DNA from: Mytilus galloprovincialis
Taxonomy: Eukaryota > Mollusca > Bivalvia > Mytilida > Mytilidae
Reading direction: 5' to 3'
Length of the DNA stretch: 64,000 bases
Assembly (NCBI RefSeq): GCF_965363235.1
Contig: NC_134840.1
Span: forward strand, 2,046,001-2,110,000
Position 1 is the first letter of the stretch. Each line of letters begins with the position of its first letter. Below the pieces are notes generated by a model that saw only the letters and a program-made list of their open reading frames with translations, searched no databases and had not been told where the DNA came from. Below, piece after piece: positions 11,532 through 26,500 of the stretch. A program made the position numbers and the translations under genes.

Positions 11532-14500
11532 CTGGAAACAAAGATGAATATGAATTGGTGTGTTTAAATATATCTGAGACAATATCTGAAAAAGTCTAAT
11601 TTCCATGTCCCGCACTTCACCAGCAATTATTTTTGTATTCAACCACTTTTTTTGAAAATTTTAAGTTTCAGTATAAACTAAATTATATAATGCACCATGT
11701 CCTGCCAATTAAACACTCATTCTTATATTTTTTCCAATAAAATATTGTAATTTAAATGTTCAACCCCCCCTAAAATCATGTTGTCCCCTGTGTTTTTTTG
11801 AAAACTAAATCATTCAAATAATATCCAAATTAATTAAACAGGCGTCCGATTCTCACATATATGATATATTATATAATAAACTTGCCCCTAATTTGTCTTT
11901 TTATATTATAACTATAGCATGTAATAAAATTTTGCAAATTTTAAGAGAAAAAAAATTTGTCCCCAGGGGTGATTTCCCTCCTGTTACCACTGGTTTTTTT
12001 TTTACCTGTGGAAACGTTTACAAGACCAAGAGTTATTTTCCCATTATGTATTGTGAAGAGCATCATTTCCTGAATGCATTAGTACAAAGAAATAGTTGGA
12101 AAGGCGGCCAGGTTTGAAAATTCAAGCTCATCCAAGGTAAGAATTTATAGAAAAATACTTATTGGTGTTCTATCCTGTTACAGCCTTTTCTTACACTTTC
12201 TGGGAATATTTTTAAGTGTGCACCACAGCATTAAGTGTGTTTTTATATCATCTTTTTAAAAGTTATATGTCACAGGAAATCGAAAAGTTAATCTACTATA
12301 TGCCAACCATTTCATTTAATATAAGTTATCACCACCATATTAAATAAATTTTAAAATAATATATAGTATATTGAATAAAAAAATAGGTTTTTTGCTTTTG
12401 ATAACAGCAGAGAACATTGTGCAATTCTAGTTTAGTAGATAGTAACAGAAAGGAATTTATTTTAGAATTTTTCATTCCCTAGGCAGATTTTTCATCTTGC
12501 AAATACAGTTTCAAAGGATAAATGACATTGTTTGCTGTTATCTTCCAATTGTGACCAATTTAAAATGATGTATTTTTCTTAAACTTTAAAATAAAGCAGA
12601 AAAATCCTTTCTGTTACCAACTCTGTCCTGTTACCGTTGTGCTGTTACTCAAGATTCTTTCATGTTACCCACATATCTGACTATATTTAAGTATATTTCT
12701 AAACCTTTTGTATCGCAGATGCTAAAATCAATAATTGGCATTTGGTAAACTATTGCAGGATATACTAGTAAACCACAAATATTGTCTAAAACTTATTCCT
12801 TATTCCCATTAGAAACTTTTTAAAATTGATTCACTTTGGTAACAGGAAAGAACTGGATTTTTTGTACCATTTTTTAAAATAGCCATTGTTTCCTTATTAA
12901 ACAATTGTTTGAATTACAGCTATTACAGATACATAATCACTTGACTATACATGTATTATTTATAATAAACAAATCTTTTAAAAATTGTATGATTTTGCAT
13001 ATCATAAATATAGTGAAAATGAATAATCAGTCCCTTGCTTAAATGAAAATGAAAAATCTTGCTTCAATAGTGCAGAAAATGAATAATCTGTCCTCTTAGT
13101 TTACAAAAATAAATAACCGATCAAAAACAAATCCTCCTGCCCCCCCCCCCCCCCCTCAAGAATATCAAATGGTCGTCCCCTAAGGAGATGTGTATAGCCT
13201 GTGAGACAACTCATAATGATAATAATAATCCACCAGAGTCCAACTGACTTGGGTTAAAACAACTATACGCCACATTATGACCTCCAACAATAAGAAAACC
13301 TTTACCGTATGATATGCTAGTTTTACATTAATAGTGTCACGACACATTTTTGTAGCAGTTTTTGAAACATGTTTACAGCTGTGATATTTGCCTAGGATCA
13401 ACAATACATACAAACAAAATAAGATGTTTATATAGATGTTTATATATGCAACTGTATCATGTTTTGTTAAATATGTATAATAGAAAATGTCGGTAACTCA
13501 TTTTTTAAGAATGCACTGTGAACTTAATAATGTTTCTTCCACAAAACTTGTCATGTATGTTACAAGTACCATTAATGTACATGCACGTTTATGTTGTGAA
13601 TCCGGTGTTTACATTCACTATGTTGGACAAGCAAGACCTTTTCGACGGGAGACCATTCATCACTCGCCTCAAGACATTGTAACGATTAACTAAATTAATG
13701 TTTACATTATATCAATTATAGTTTATAGTTCGATAAACAACCGAATTGATAGTCTCCTGACTTAAAATAGGCACCTTAAAGATATCGGACAGCGACCGAC
13801 TTAATGAGATAGACACACCCAGAATCTGGGGTGCTAAGCATATTTGCATACACATTTTTCATTCCGCCTTATATTTAGTGTGACTTTTATTCAGTGGTCA
13901 TCGTAAATTGCAGTCTGCCATTGTTCGTGTTTGTTTATAGTGCAAAAACAAACATGTGTTCTAGCTTAATTTTGGTCGTTGTTTTTTTTTCTTCTTATAA
14001 TTCTGTAATGCAAGGATTATTTATATCTTACTATGTTGAAGACCGTATAGTGCGCTGTGGTTGCTAATATCCTGGTCTTTTGGTTTCTGATGGATGGTTA
14101 TCTCATTAGCAATATCATACCACATTTCCTAGTTTATATGAATTACTCAAAATTAACGGTATCACATCCAGAAAATGTGCGTAGAACGTTATTACTCCAT
14201 ATGCTTCATGTGCCATATATTTAACGTACTGGACAGAGCCTTAATCTCATCAATAATGAAATGGTTAATATACCTATTGGTAATGCACAGTAGAACCGGA
14301 TCTGGTAATCCCTACACGTAGCTTCCATTGGTTGATTTTCGTTCCTGCATTCTAATCCTGTTTTTGTACAGGCGTTAAACAGTGTGTCAGGTGCTAGATG
14401 TGCATCACGTTCTGTAAATTCCAACCAGTTATCAAAGATATGTGTCCTGCATTCACTTTGATATATGAAATATTGTTCATCACAAATTGATGGTCCTTCC

Positions 14501-17500
14501 TGTAAACAGAAATACTTGATTATATAAAAGACGTTAAACTTTAAAGTTTGGCGGCCTTTATAATATATTGCAACTGGGCATATTGAAATGAAATATAAAA
14601 AAAAGTGATACATAGATATAAGAAGATGTGGCATGAGTGCCAAAAAATAACTCTCCATCCAAGTCGCAATTTGTAAAAGTAAACCATTATAGGTCAAAGT
14701 ATGGTCTTCAACACGGAGTATTGGCTCATAATGAACAGCAATTATACAGGGCCCGCAAAATAACTATGGTAAAACCATTCAAACGGGGAAACCAACGGTC
14801 TAATCTACATAAAAAAGAGAAACGCGAATTATTTATGAACCACATCAACAAAAGACAACCACTTAATATCAGGTTCCTGACTTAGGACAGGTACAAACAA
14901 ATGCAGTGGATGTAAACATTTTAATATGTACCAACCTTCAACCTTACCTGAAACAATAGTATAACATCACAACATAAAAAGACACACATACTTGCTTTGT
15001 CGAACGTTTTTTTAAGCAAAAAAGCAAAAAACACATTAAAGATACATATGTAATAAGCCTGGTAAGGAAAACACGTACCGACTCAACATTTCACATTCAA
15101 AGTCTGAGTGGTACATTTTACCAGTTTAATATAAGTAACTTACATTTTCTATAGCGGATACTGTCTCTACGTCACCGACACCAACTCTGGGTGTGTCTAC
15201 GTCATACCACTGGGTCCAATACCCTACAGTTAAAGAAATGATAAGGATTAGAATTTTCATTCAAGTGTTAAATGAGGTCTGCATTAGTGTGTTATGGCAT
15301 CTGTTCTATCTAACTAACTTTCATTCTGTGACCTTGAGATGAAGAACAGCAATAAAAGCGCTGTCCCTTTTGCTTAAGGGCATACGATATAGTTTTGAAC
15401 CTGTATTTACAAGTTGATGAAAATTTGCATATAGGCTATTTTTTACCTGATCAAATCAAATATGTCATAAAAAATATACCTTCATGTGCTACTTTTTGAG
15501 TAAAATGAGGTCGAAATTTTGTATATTTGCTCAAAATTCAGATTTGTGTCCGTATTTTCTTTTTCGAAAGAATGACGTAACTTTTTTGCTTTAAAAGATA
15601 AACACAAATTGTTTTTTGTTAAATAATCGGTAATTTCTGTACTTTATAAGTATCATTAAAAATTATGTAATTTTTATTCCGAAATAACTCTATATTTATC
15701 AAATGTTCATGAATAGAGGAAAAAACGTCATTTTTTGCTGCATGTTTATCAAAATTAAAAAAATTGCGCTATTTACAGTTTTATAAAATTTGGGTCACAT
15801 AATCTCCTTGCAAAATGAAACAAATTGCTGTTTTAAAAAATAGGGGTCCATGCACTCGTTTTCAAATTAAATCAGTTTGAATGATAAAAATCAGTCGAAA
15901 AATGCATCTTTTCCCGATATGTCATAGTTTGACGTCGCGAAAATAACATTTTACGTTAGCAACGTCATTACCTTCCCTGTAACTGTATCGTATGCCCTTA
16001 AGTGTGTTGGGGTGTGTTTTGGCTGCGCATGTACTGATTTTGTGTCATGGATATCCGATATCCTTTGTTTTTCTATCAAGATAGTTTTTTTAAGTACCTA
16101 TATATATAGCTACCACACACATGTACCCTGCAATGGCAAAATGGCATTATATTTCATGTTCTCTTCGTAAAAATACAGTAATGTTAATACCGGTAGGTGT
16201 ATGCACAATTCTTATTAGTGTTAACAAATTTTACAAAGCAGAAGGTGCAATTTTTTCAAACGAACTTTAGAAAATGTATGTCAGTATATAAGACAACGAA
16301 ACAAAGGTTCAAACAACTGACGACTGAACTCTCGACTAGATTTCATAGAAGTGTCATCTACAATCAGGAAGAGATTGCATTGCTTTATAAACAATATCTC
16401 ATTTTTTAAACCTGCTATGCCACTTTTATTATATTTGTAAGTACAAGTAAACACGTTTGATCTTTAAATAATATATATGTCCTTGTTATAAAATGTTTAG
16501 CGCTAAACATATATATTGTTGAAATCACTACAAACATAGTTTTACTGAACAAACCATCAAATGGAATCACTGGGAAAAGATCCTAAGTAAAACAAAGGTT
16601 TATCCTATATTCTGATTAGAAGCTTGTCATGAGAAATATCGCTTTGAACCTTGTATTAAGTAAGTGTAACCAGGTGCTCCGCAGGGCGCAGCTTTATACG
16701 ACCGCAGAGGTCGAACCCTGAACAGTTGGGGCAAGTATGGACAAAACATTCAAGCGTGATACAGCTCTGAATTTGGATTGTGATCAAATTTTTGACATTA
16801 TATGGGTTTTTTTACACAAAACAAATGTCAAGATTTTACAAATCAATTAATGATTTCTTCTTCAAACTTATTTAAATCTAAAATTAAATAGTTGACACAG
16901 CATAGGTTTCTGACACAGAATGAATGTGGTCTAATGAACTTAAACATTTTTTTTTGCCTCTGAGCAATTCACTATGCTGTTGAATATTAATCCTCTCAAA
17001 AAAATGTTTGAAGAAATTTTCTTTTTATTTGTGAAATCTGAAATGAGAAAAATTTAACCCCCCCCTTTTTTTCACATCCCCGTTTCCCTTTTTCCAAAAC
17101 TGATATCAATTCAAATTTCTAATTGAGTTTGCAACAATAACTACTCTTTTAAATACATCATAAAATATTAAAATGTAAAATAAAGTGCTTGTTATTACTG
17201 AATGGTAAAGATTGGTTGGTAGTAAAAGTGAATATACATTGTTTATTGTATAAAACAATAAAAAAAAACTTCATCAGCAACATTTTATATTGGCAAATTT
17301 CCAATGAAGTTATTTACATAAAGTTATTGGCAAATAAAAATAGAAAATGACATCATAGTCATGTCTGGCAAATGTCCAACATACATTATCTAAAAACATT
17401 TTAGATAAGATAAGTAAAAAAAACGCTTCATCAGCAACTTTTTATATTGGCAAATTTGCAATGAAGTTATTTACATAAAGTTATTTGCAAATAAAAATAG

Positions 17501-20500
17501 AAAATGACATCATAGTCATGTCTGGCAAATTTCCAACATATATTATCAACTACTATTCTATACAAAGAAAGATAACTCCAATTGAAAATTAATTGCTATT
17601 GCACAATATTGTGCAATTAGATATTTCTTGCTATTGTGCAATACTGTGCAATTGAAAATTTCTTGCTATTGCACAATACTTGATATGGAATCCTGATTTG
17701 GACCAACTTGAAAACTGGGCCCATAATCAAAAATCAAAGTACATGTTTAGATAAAGCATATCAAATAAGCCCAAGAATTTAATTTTTGTTAAAATCAAAC
17801 TTAGTTTAATTTTGGACCCTTTGGACCTTAATGTAGACCAATTTGAAAACTGGACCAAAAATTAAGAATCTACATACACAGTTAGATTTGGCATATCAAA
17901 GAACCCATTTATTCAATTTTTGATGAAATCAAACAAAGTTTAATTTTGGACCCCCATTTGGACCAACTTGAAAACTAGGCCAATAATTAAAAATCTAAGT
18001 ACATTTTTAAATTCAGCATATCAAAGAACCCCAAGGATTCAATTTTTGTTAAAATCAAACTAAGTTTAATTTTGGACCCTTTGGACCTTAATGTAGACCA
18101 ATTTGAAAACGGGACCAAAAATTAAGAATCTACATACATAGTTAGATTCGGCATATCAAAGAACCCCAATTATTCAATTTTTGATGAAATCACACAAAGT
18201 TCAATTTTGGACCCTTTGGGCCCCTTATTCCTAAACGGTTGGGACCAAAACTCCCAAAATCAAACCCAACCTTCCTTTTATGGTCATAAACCTTGTGTTT
18301 AAATTTCATAGATTTCTATTTACTTATACTAAAGTTATGGTGCAAAAACCAAAAATAATGCTTATTTGGGCTCCTTTTTGGCCCCTAATTCAAAAACTGT
18401 TGTGACCTCAACTCCAAAAATCAATCCCAACCTTCCTTTTGTGGTCATAAACCTTGTGTTTAAATTTCATTGATTTCTATTTACTTATACTAAAGTTATT
18501 GTGCGAAAACCAAGAATAATGCTTATTTGGGCCCTTTTTTGGCCCTTAATTCCTAAACTGTTGGAACCAAAACTCCCAAAATCAATCCCAACCGTCCTTT
18601 TGTGGTCATAAACATTGTGTCAAAATTTCATAGATTTCTATTCACTTAAACTAAAGTTATAGTGCGAAAACCAAGAAAATGCTTATTTGGGCCCTCTTTG
18701 GCCCCTAATTCCTAAAATGTTGGGACCAAAACTCCCAAAATCAATCCCAACCTTCCTTTTGTAGTCATAAACATTGTGTTAAAATTTCATTGATTTCTAT
18801 TCACTTTTACTAAAGTTAGAGTGCGAAAACTAAAAGTATTCGGACGACGACGACGACGACGACGACGCAGGACGACGACGCCAACGTGATAGCAATATAC
18901 GACCAAAAAATTAAAATTTTTGCGGTCGTATAAAAACCTACGAATTAAGTAAAAGTAAATATTTTATCCCTTTTAATCTTGAATTAAGTAGGTCTTAGAG
19001 TCCATTGAGATTGATATTTCATTTTAACGATGTAATTCGAGCTCGTTATCGTTCGGTATTAAAAGATTCACTCTTATAAAGAACACTAGACTTGCTACAT
19101 GTCCCTTTCTAATTATGTTTTTTTTTTTTCAATTTTGCCCCTTTAATAATTTTACTGCTATAACTAGGAGATTACAATTATACTGACATCTTCAGGAGAA
19201 AGGCTTTCTCCAAGGGCAATCAGTAGACTGGCACTTATCAATAAACTGTTACATATAAATTAGTAAGAAAGAAATAAAAGAAAGGGAATTCTAGCAAGTC
19301 TAAAAGAACACCTGACTTTGTGCAGCCACAAAATTCAATATCATGGTTAAACAAGTTTATTTTTTTTGGCACCTGATTCGTTTTGCCTTTTCAGACAAAA
19401 TTTTCAACAGGATCAAACTATGATCGCTTCTACTGGAGCCGCAGGTTGGATACTGCTGCTCAATGTTGTAAGAACGACTGTTCGTTACAAGGGTCTATTT
19501 ATTTTTATGAAAGAAAGTTTCTGGGTCGCAACAACCTTTAAACTAGGTTTTGCCATTGTTTATACTATATCTTGATAGCATGTTTTTTTTCCCTTATTGA
19601 CCTTTGACAATTTTGCCGTATTGGTTAATTTGGTTTGATAAGTTTATATATTATAATATGTGCTTTCCAAGCTTTATCGACAGCACCCGATGAAGACTTA
19701 ATCAGAAATAAATGTAATGAGCCGCTTGTTACAACCACAAAGTACTGCTGCATGGAATTAGTACATTTTTTGTACGATCTGGATTTTTCATGATGGTCTC
19801 GATTTGTCTTAAATTACAACGTGCATTTTGCCAAGTTTTCCTCTGTTCCCCTGGTGTTTTTTTAGGATCTAAGATCTTAATCGGTAGAAATAAAATGTAT
19901 GGCAGATAATTATTGAAATACAAGTATATTTACAGGAATCAATCAAAGAATATCTTATGTGAATTCAGCAAAGAATATTTTATAGGAATTAAAGCAGCCT
20001 ATATTTAGAAGTGTTTAATTCCTATAAAATATCATATCATTCTATAATTTACCTCGGCCAAGGTCACAACTAGGTCTTTCAGTACGCACCCGGTAATAAG
20101 GAAGCTTTCAAGGACATAATTATACTTGAAATATGTTAACGTGACGTTTTACTGTTCAAACATTTTATGTATTGTACAGTTAGATCTAAACATCTTAAAA
20201 ATGTTATAATGTTTAACTTTTAACATAGCTTCTTCGATGAATTATATGAATGAAGCACGAAGAACATGTAAAATATCACGTTCTTGTCTCAGACATTAAG
20301 ATAAAACAGACTTTCAATCACTTAAAACAAAAAACAAACAACTAATAGATCATGTATTATTTCTAACCTAATAGATCATGTATTATTTCTAACCTAGTAG
20401 ATCATGTATTATTTCTAACCTATTTATTTGAATAATGACATACATGCAATATGTGATATTACAAACCATTAAAATGATTTAAAATTACCTTTTGCTTTAT

Positions 20501-23500
20501 TTGAAAAAACAATGTTTTAAAGGGATAATTCGCGATTTTTCACTTTTCATCTTATTATGTTCATAATACCATAAAAAACATATTCACCAAGTTTTATTTT
20601 GAAATGAAATCTTATAAAGAAGAAAATTGGAAATTATTAATTTTATTTTTTGAAACTTCCTGACTTATGTGACGTAGTTTAAGTCTTTGATGCATGCCGG
20701 GAGTGAAAATATCTCATTTAAGTCTTGTTCGTTAACCATCTAATAACGCGATTTAAAGCGCATCGACGACTTTTGGTGTACCTATTAACCAACGAAAAAT
20801 AAGTGATAGCCATGCAACTTTTAAAATTAGATCGTGTGGATTTTTTAAAACGAATTTTAATAATAAAAGTAAATCATACAATAGAACATTTTTATGATTT
20901 TTTTTCTAAAAATACTTTAAACAAACATATGAAACTGACATGATCGATAGTGTATTAAAAATACATGTTTGTATTCTGCCCTTTTTGCTTCATTCCAGCA
21001 ATCATTTTCACTTGCTTGTACGGTGGAAACAATAAAATGTGTATTGTTTTGTGACACCTAAAGAATGTGGAATGCGTAGTTTAACTCAAGGTAATTAAAA
21101 GATTAGCATTATGTAATTCTAATCTTTTGATCCTCATTCAGTGAAATATAGGCGTCACGGTTCACTGGCATTTCAAGTGTGAAGAACATTTCGTATCAAT
21201 TGTAAACGGGAGTCAGACAAAGTTTCAGACACATGAATGTAAAAAAAAATAATTAAAATTAATTAACGGGAATAATAAGATCGCACAATAACTGGATAGC
21301 TGTTGTATATTTTTATATTTTGCATAAGATCACTTTTAATGAATTATGACTTTTGAATACTTTAGTAACGATAAAATACTGAATTATTTTAATTGAAGTA
21401 TTTATAAATAAAAATAGCCTTCTAAACACGAGTTTATGAACTAAAAATTGTACTATTTCAAATTAGGATCGGCAGCCTTAAATATTTCAAACAGATCATT
21501 AACAATTGCAATTATATATTTTAGTCAATCCAAAGTGATCTTTAATTACCTTATTAGGAATTAATGTGCTCATCAAAATATTTCAAATCTCACAACACAT
21601 GAATACTTCAGATATTTGAAAAAAGATGTTTTAAAAAATTGACAGGAAATTAAAGGATCTAATTGGAATGGAATCAACAAATTACGAACAGATATGCTTT
21701 TCAAGTGTGAAAAACATCAACAAAATTTATACATAATCGGGAATGTCCTTCTTAAAATACTCTTCGTCTCACACCGTAACTATATATAATACTTTAGCTA
21801 TTTGACCAACGATGTATAAAAAAAAAATGAACGAATTAAATGTCATCTTTCCCTATTTTTTAATGTAATTATAAGTCTGTTTCAACTGGCAAGAATACAA
21901 GTAAAGCGGACAAGCAGTTTATTCTGCAAATTGCTGTCATTGAATATCAAGAGAGAAAATAAATCCCGAAATTGATTTGAAACTTTGATACTCTATAGTT
22001 TTCCTGGAAAATATTCACATCCCTCGGTATTAGTGTACTTCCAGTTGCGTATATATATTACATGCATGTCGGAACAATTGTGATGATGGCGAATTTCTTC
22101 CTTTTTTCGAGAACAATCTAATTGATATATAAATGTCCATAACTTCGATGAGCCAAATAAAGTTATATATCGACCAGTATTTAAATCTCTTCTTCTTCTT
22201 TTGGTATACAATAGTCTATCGACATTTGATGATTACATACTGTTGGCATACGTGAACTTGTCATTTTACAAAACTTTTACCCCAATTTACGCAAAATGTA
22301 TGTTTCTTTCTTATGTTCTATGTATACATGTATATATTTTAATTTGCGCTATAGTTCCGTAACTTATAATCCAGGCGTATATACGAATGGTCGACAAGTC
22401 CGTACATTTTTTTAAATCAATATTTCTGGCCTTCACCATTGACAACGAGTATATATTACATTTTACCAAATTTACACTTGAAAAAATACGTATATAGATT
22501 TTTATTTCATCAAATCTGTTGTTTTTTTTTTTTTGGTATTATTTATATTTTATAAATAAATTTCTTTTCACCAGAAATGTTATTCATAAACAAGCGTATG
22601 AGTTTAGTAATATCACTTTCGGACACGCAAGATAGAGATGTATATTATACACCTAATAGTTCAAAATGGAAAGTTATAAGTTATCGGCCGTGTACACTTA
22701 TCAATACACTAAGAAGTGAAACGATGCATGAATTTGCAAACTCGACAGGAAATCGCTTGAATACCTGGACGTGTCACCTCACACCCCCTCCAATACCTTT
22801 GGAAGTAATACCTTTAGCCATGCGGGTGATCAGTGGAGCGAAGATCCTTATTTATTTGAATAAAGTTTATTACATAAAAGAATTATGAACTAATTAGATT
22901 TCCGAAAACAATTCAAGTTTCACGGAAGACTTATTTATGATTTGAAATTTTGACTTTTTCACTAATTCCTATATTATCAGTCTAAAAATAACAGATTCTG
23001 GTTATTTAAAAAAAAGAATAAAATTTTCCGTATCAAGTTAGTTAACAAGTCGGATAAAACAACCGTACGATTGACGAGATATCGACACGCAATTACGACT
23101 ACATCGGGTTACTGTAGTTTTGGTCCTTAGACATATCTTGACTGCAAATCGGAGAAGGTGACAAAATGGCCGACCGCAGAGAATTGATACTCTAAATTTA
23201 AAATCGATGGTGATCTCTTATCTAGCAGAATAAAACTTTAATATCTATGAATTTGAGCATTTTTATACAGAATAAACATAATATCAATTTTTGATTTTTT
23301 TGCGAAGTTTCCCTTTAAGAAGAAAATGGGATTTTTTTTACGCACGTACTCGTATATCATAGACATGATCGCTGAGTGGTCTAACATAATGGACATTACA
23401 CACGATTTGTTCCCTTTCACGTTTCTACAGCTTCAACACGAATTCCGTTTAGGGAAAGTTATACCATTTGCAGTTTACCAAATGGTTTGAGGCGTCGTTT

Positions 23501-26500
23501 ACATTATAAAGAAGAAACAGCGTGCAGTACAATGTCACCAAAGCTTTCAAATATTGGTTCAATTATAGCTGACTCTTCAGATCTTTTATTGTTGTTTTAA
23601 AGGAGTAGGTCCGGTAAGGACCGATTTTGGCCTCAAATTTCAGGTTCATCTGACGAAAGATTTTGACCACTTTTTAAACACTTAAGTGTCTATTTCATTT
23701 GAATCAATTAGTTTATGTGAAAGATTTTAACTGATTTAGTCATTAAAAATGATCCGATTCAAGCTCAAATATGAAAAATCTACCAAATATGCCGAAAAAT
23801 GTCACTTTTTAGATAGTTTTTGTCAAAAATGAAAGTGGCCGCATCCGTGTTCATCCCCAACCTTTATATAGATAGATAATTTTATTAACCAATCATGGTG
23901 CCCAAAATTTGAGCTATACAATCAAATGAATTACAAAATAAAGCACAGAAAATGATTATTTATATATAGTATGTATCATCATAAAATACAACTTACATTT
24001 CAATATTAAGGATGAACACGAATGCGGCCACTTTCGTTTTACACGAAAACCGTCTAAAATTTAACTAAAATGCTAGAATTGTGAAGATTTCAGTAATTTA
24101 GCATGACTTTATAATGCTAGTACCCGATATATGTGCATTGTATTATCAAAAACAGCCCATATTTATAGAGCAGAAGCATTCTACTGTGCAATAAATAACT
24201 AAAAGTTTACATTTAACAACTTTGTAAAACTGCTATATTTTGGGGCCAAAAAGGGGTCTTACTGGACCTACTCCTTTCATACGAACTATATGTATGCAAG
24301 AATCTTTTTTTTTTCTGTCACAATCATTGAAGCTTTAAAGAACATGTGATAAAATAATGCCAACCCATCAGGTGTAGGACATTATAAGGGCTCAGGCTTT
24401 TAATTGTAACAAAAATCATATTCTTGAATTCAACATTTATCTGTTATCAATTTTAGCTAGTATTAAAAATAATGCCTAGTATATGTATGTCCATAAGAGT
24501 TCCTCCATACTTTGTGGTCAAAATCTAATCAAAGAAAATAGGAATTCCTATTGCGAAATTTGCCACCTTTTTATACAAGTAACTGGAAAAACGAAACACG
24601 AAAAGTACAGGTGCTTGACGTCACATTTAAAGTGTCAAATGATAAAAGTGCAGGTGCTTGACGTCACATTTAAAGTGTCAAATGATAAAGTATTGACTAA
24701 CCATATAAATACACCTTACCAATCATACACAATTTAAACAGGCTATTTTTAGTACCCAAAAGTTATAATTAATAAAAAAAATTATATTTATATTCTCTCA
24801 AAACTAATTTCCTAAAGTTGAAAAAAGGATGTTGTTGTTGTTGATAGCTAAACGTCCAGTTGCAATTATTTCATATATGTTCAGGATAATAAAAAAATTG
24901 AGTTGAAAAAAATGGTACTGGAAAAGCACTATGACGTGATGAAATGATAAGACCTAGAAAGTAACCAACAAGACACGGATAATTCTGTGTCCTTATCTAC
25001 TTTCAATAAGTCAGATTTAATGTAAAAAAAATCTCAATATCAGTATATTAAGGTCGTAGCTATACTGACATACCTTAAAAACGCAGCACTGCTACTAGAT
25101 TAATTTTCTATTTCAAGTTTACAGTACTTGTAAAGTACATATATAATTAAATCAATGTGAATCGCACATGCAATTAATCTCACCTCAAATGAGTTTATAC
25201 GTGAAAATCAGTTGAAATCAGTGCATGCGTGTTTCAAGTAAATCTCATGTGAAACTAACGTGAATTTCACGTGAAAATCACATAATTTTTATATCACGTG
25301 AAACTCACGTGAATTTAAAATAAAGTTATTCAAATAACATCTAAATTTTCAAATTTGATTAAAATCATAAAAAATACAAATTTGTATTTTGCAAAATTAC
25401 ATGAAATTCTTGAGAATCGTGTGAATCCCAAATCACGTGAAATTCACATGAAAATTTACAAGTGAGTTTCATGTATATGCTCGTTTGAGATGAATCTCAC
25501 GTGTAAACGACACGAATTTGCCTCCCATGACACCTTGCGACCTAGAGGTTGACGTTGCAGTCATAAACCTTTCTCGTTGTAGCTACAAGTCGTAGTGACC
25601 TGGTCATTGGCAGTCATTTACGAATACTGTCTGCCTGTACAGGTGTTGTAAGTACTAAAATGGGAATTTTTACATGAAATTGTCGAGCGACAGCATGTTG
25701 ACTTATTCATGCCTGCAGCATTCTTATAGCCTGCTTCTGATATTCAGTCACTGTAGTGTGGCAACAAAACAAGGTTTGACTAATTTTAGTTTGGGCATTC
25801 AAAGATCTGTTTCAGGGAGAAGAAAAAAAAACATGTATGGTTTTCAAATCTAGCGTTAGAAAATGTGGATCATCAATAATCCGGTGTCCAATCATTTGAG
25901 TTAAGTGAAGTATAGACGTCAATATTCCAATGTCTTGGTAAGTCGGGTATACAATTTTCTAATCAGAAAGACATATTGCAAGTATGACTAGTAACACCAT
26001 GGATTTATCATGACATAGACAAATCGACAAGATTTTTGTTGCGTTTTTAAAGGCCGTCAGTATTATTAGAACAGCAGCTGATCATTCCCGTTAATACCGG
26101 ACTACTCTAGATATTATGTAAGAAAATTGTCTTTTCAAGGATGATTTGAGAAACATCGCTTAATGCATTGTGGGTAGAAGTGTTACATACAATATATCTA
26201 TACCTTATATAGTAATATACTCAGAATTGGGTCAATATAAATGCTTACAAATTAATGAAAAATATTTTCAACATGTTCGTTGTGTAAACAATAAAGATAA
26301 ATATAAAAAAACATTTTTCAAATTATGCATTACGATGTGAATTTTTACATCATAGACTTTATTTGGGGAATATTTCCCCCTTTTTCAATGATCCCCGAGA
26401 ACAGCACGTAGACCATATAATTAGATGTTATATCTAATAACATGGGTTTTAGGGGGTAGTACATGCTGTGGGGGATTTTTTTCAACAGAGAGCATACAGA

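Larger units (their letters stand above)
16668..18936 (+). mobile_element. 2.3 kb composite dispersed repeat, copy 1
   Basis: Starts at ccaggtgctccgcagggcgc / tatacgaccgcagaggtcga and ends at ttttgcggtcgtataaaaac. The tatacgaccgca word stands inverted at both ends. Inside, in order: two ~160-bp units (17270-17400, 17433-17560), an attgcacaatattgtgcaat palindromic cluster (17590-17685), ~140-bp units (17690-18215), four ~155-bp units (18225-18835) and a GAC-triplet run (18842-18880). It has no protein frame. The inverted second copy is at 39411-41709. It lies in intron 1 of gene 1. Confidence 0.8.

Noticed and set aside
14500..14697. N-terminal half of the 158-codon minus-strand frame
   Set aside because: It is intron 2 sequence upstream of the tttacag acceptor; only the part from 14499 down is exon 3.
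19729..19923. Minus-strand frame with KKTPGEQRKTWQNARCNLRQ
   Set aside because: Some protein-like look, but no family recognised and no splice sites in phase with gene 1.
22577..22888. 103-codon plus-strand frame
   Set aside because: No recognised motif, no splice support, and it lies inside a possible transposable element within intron 1.
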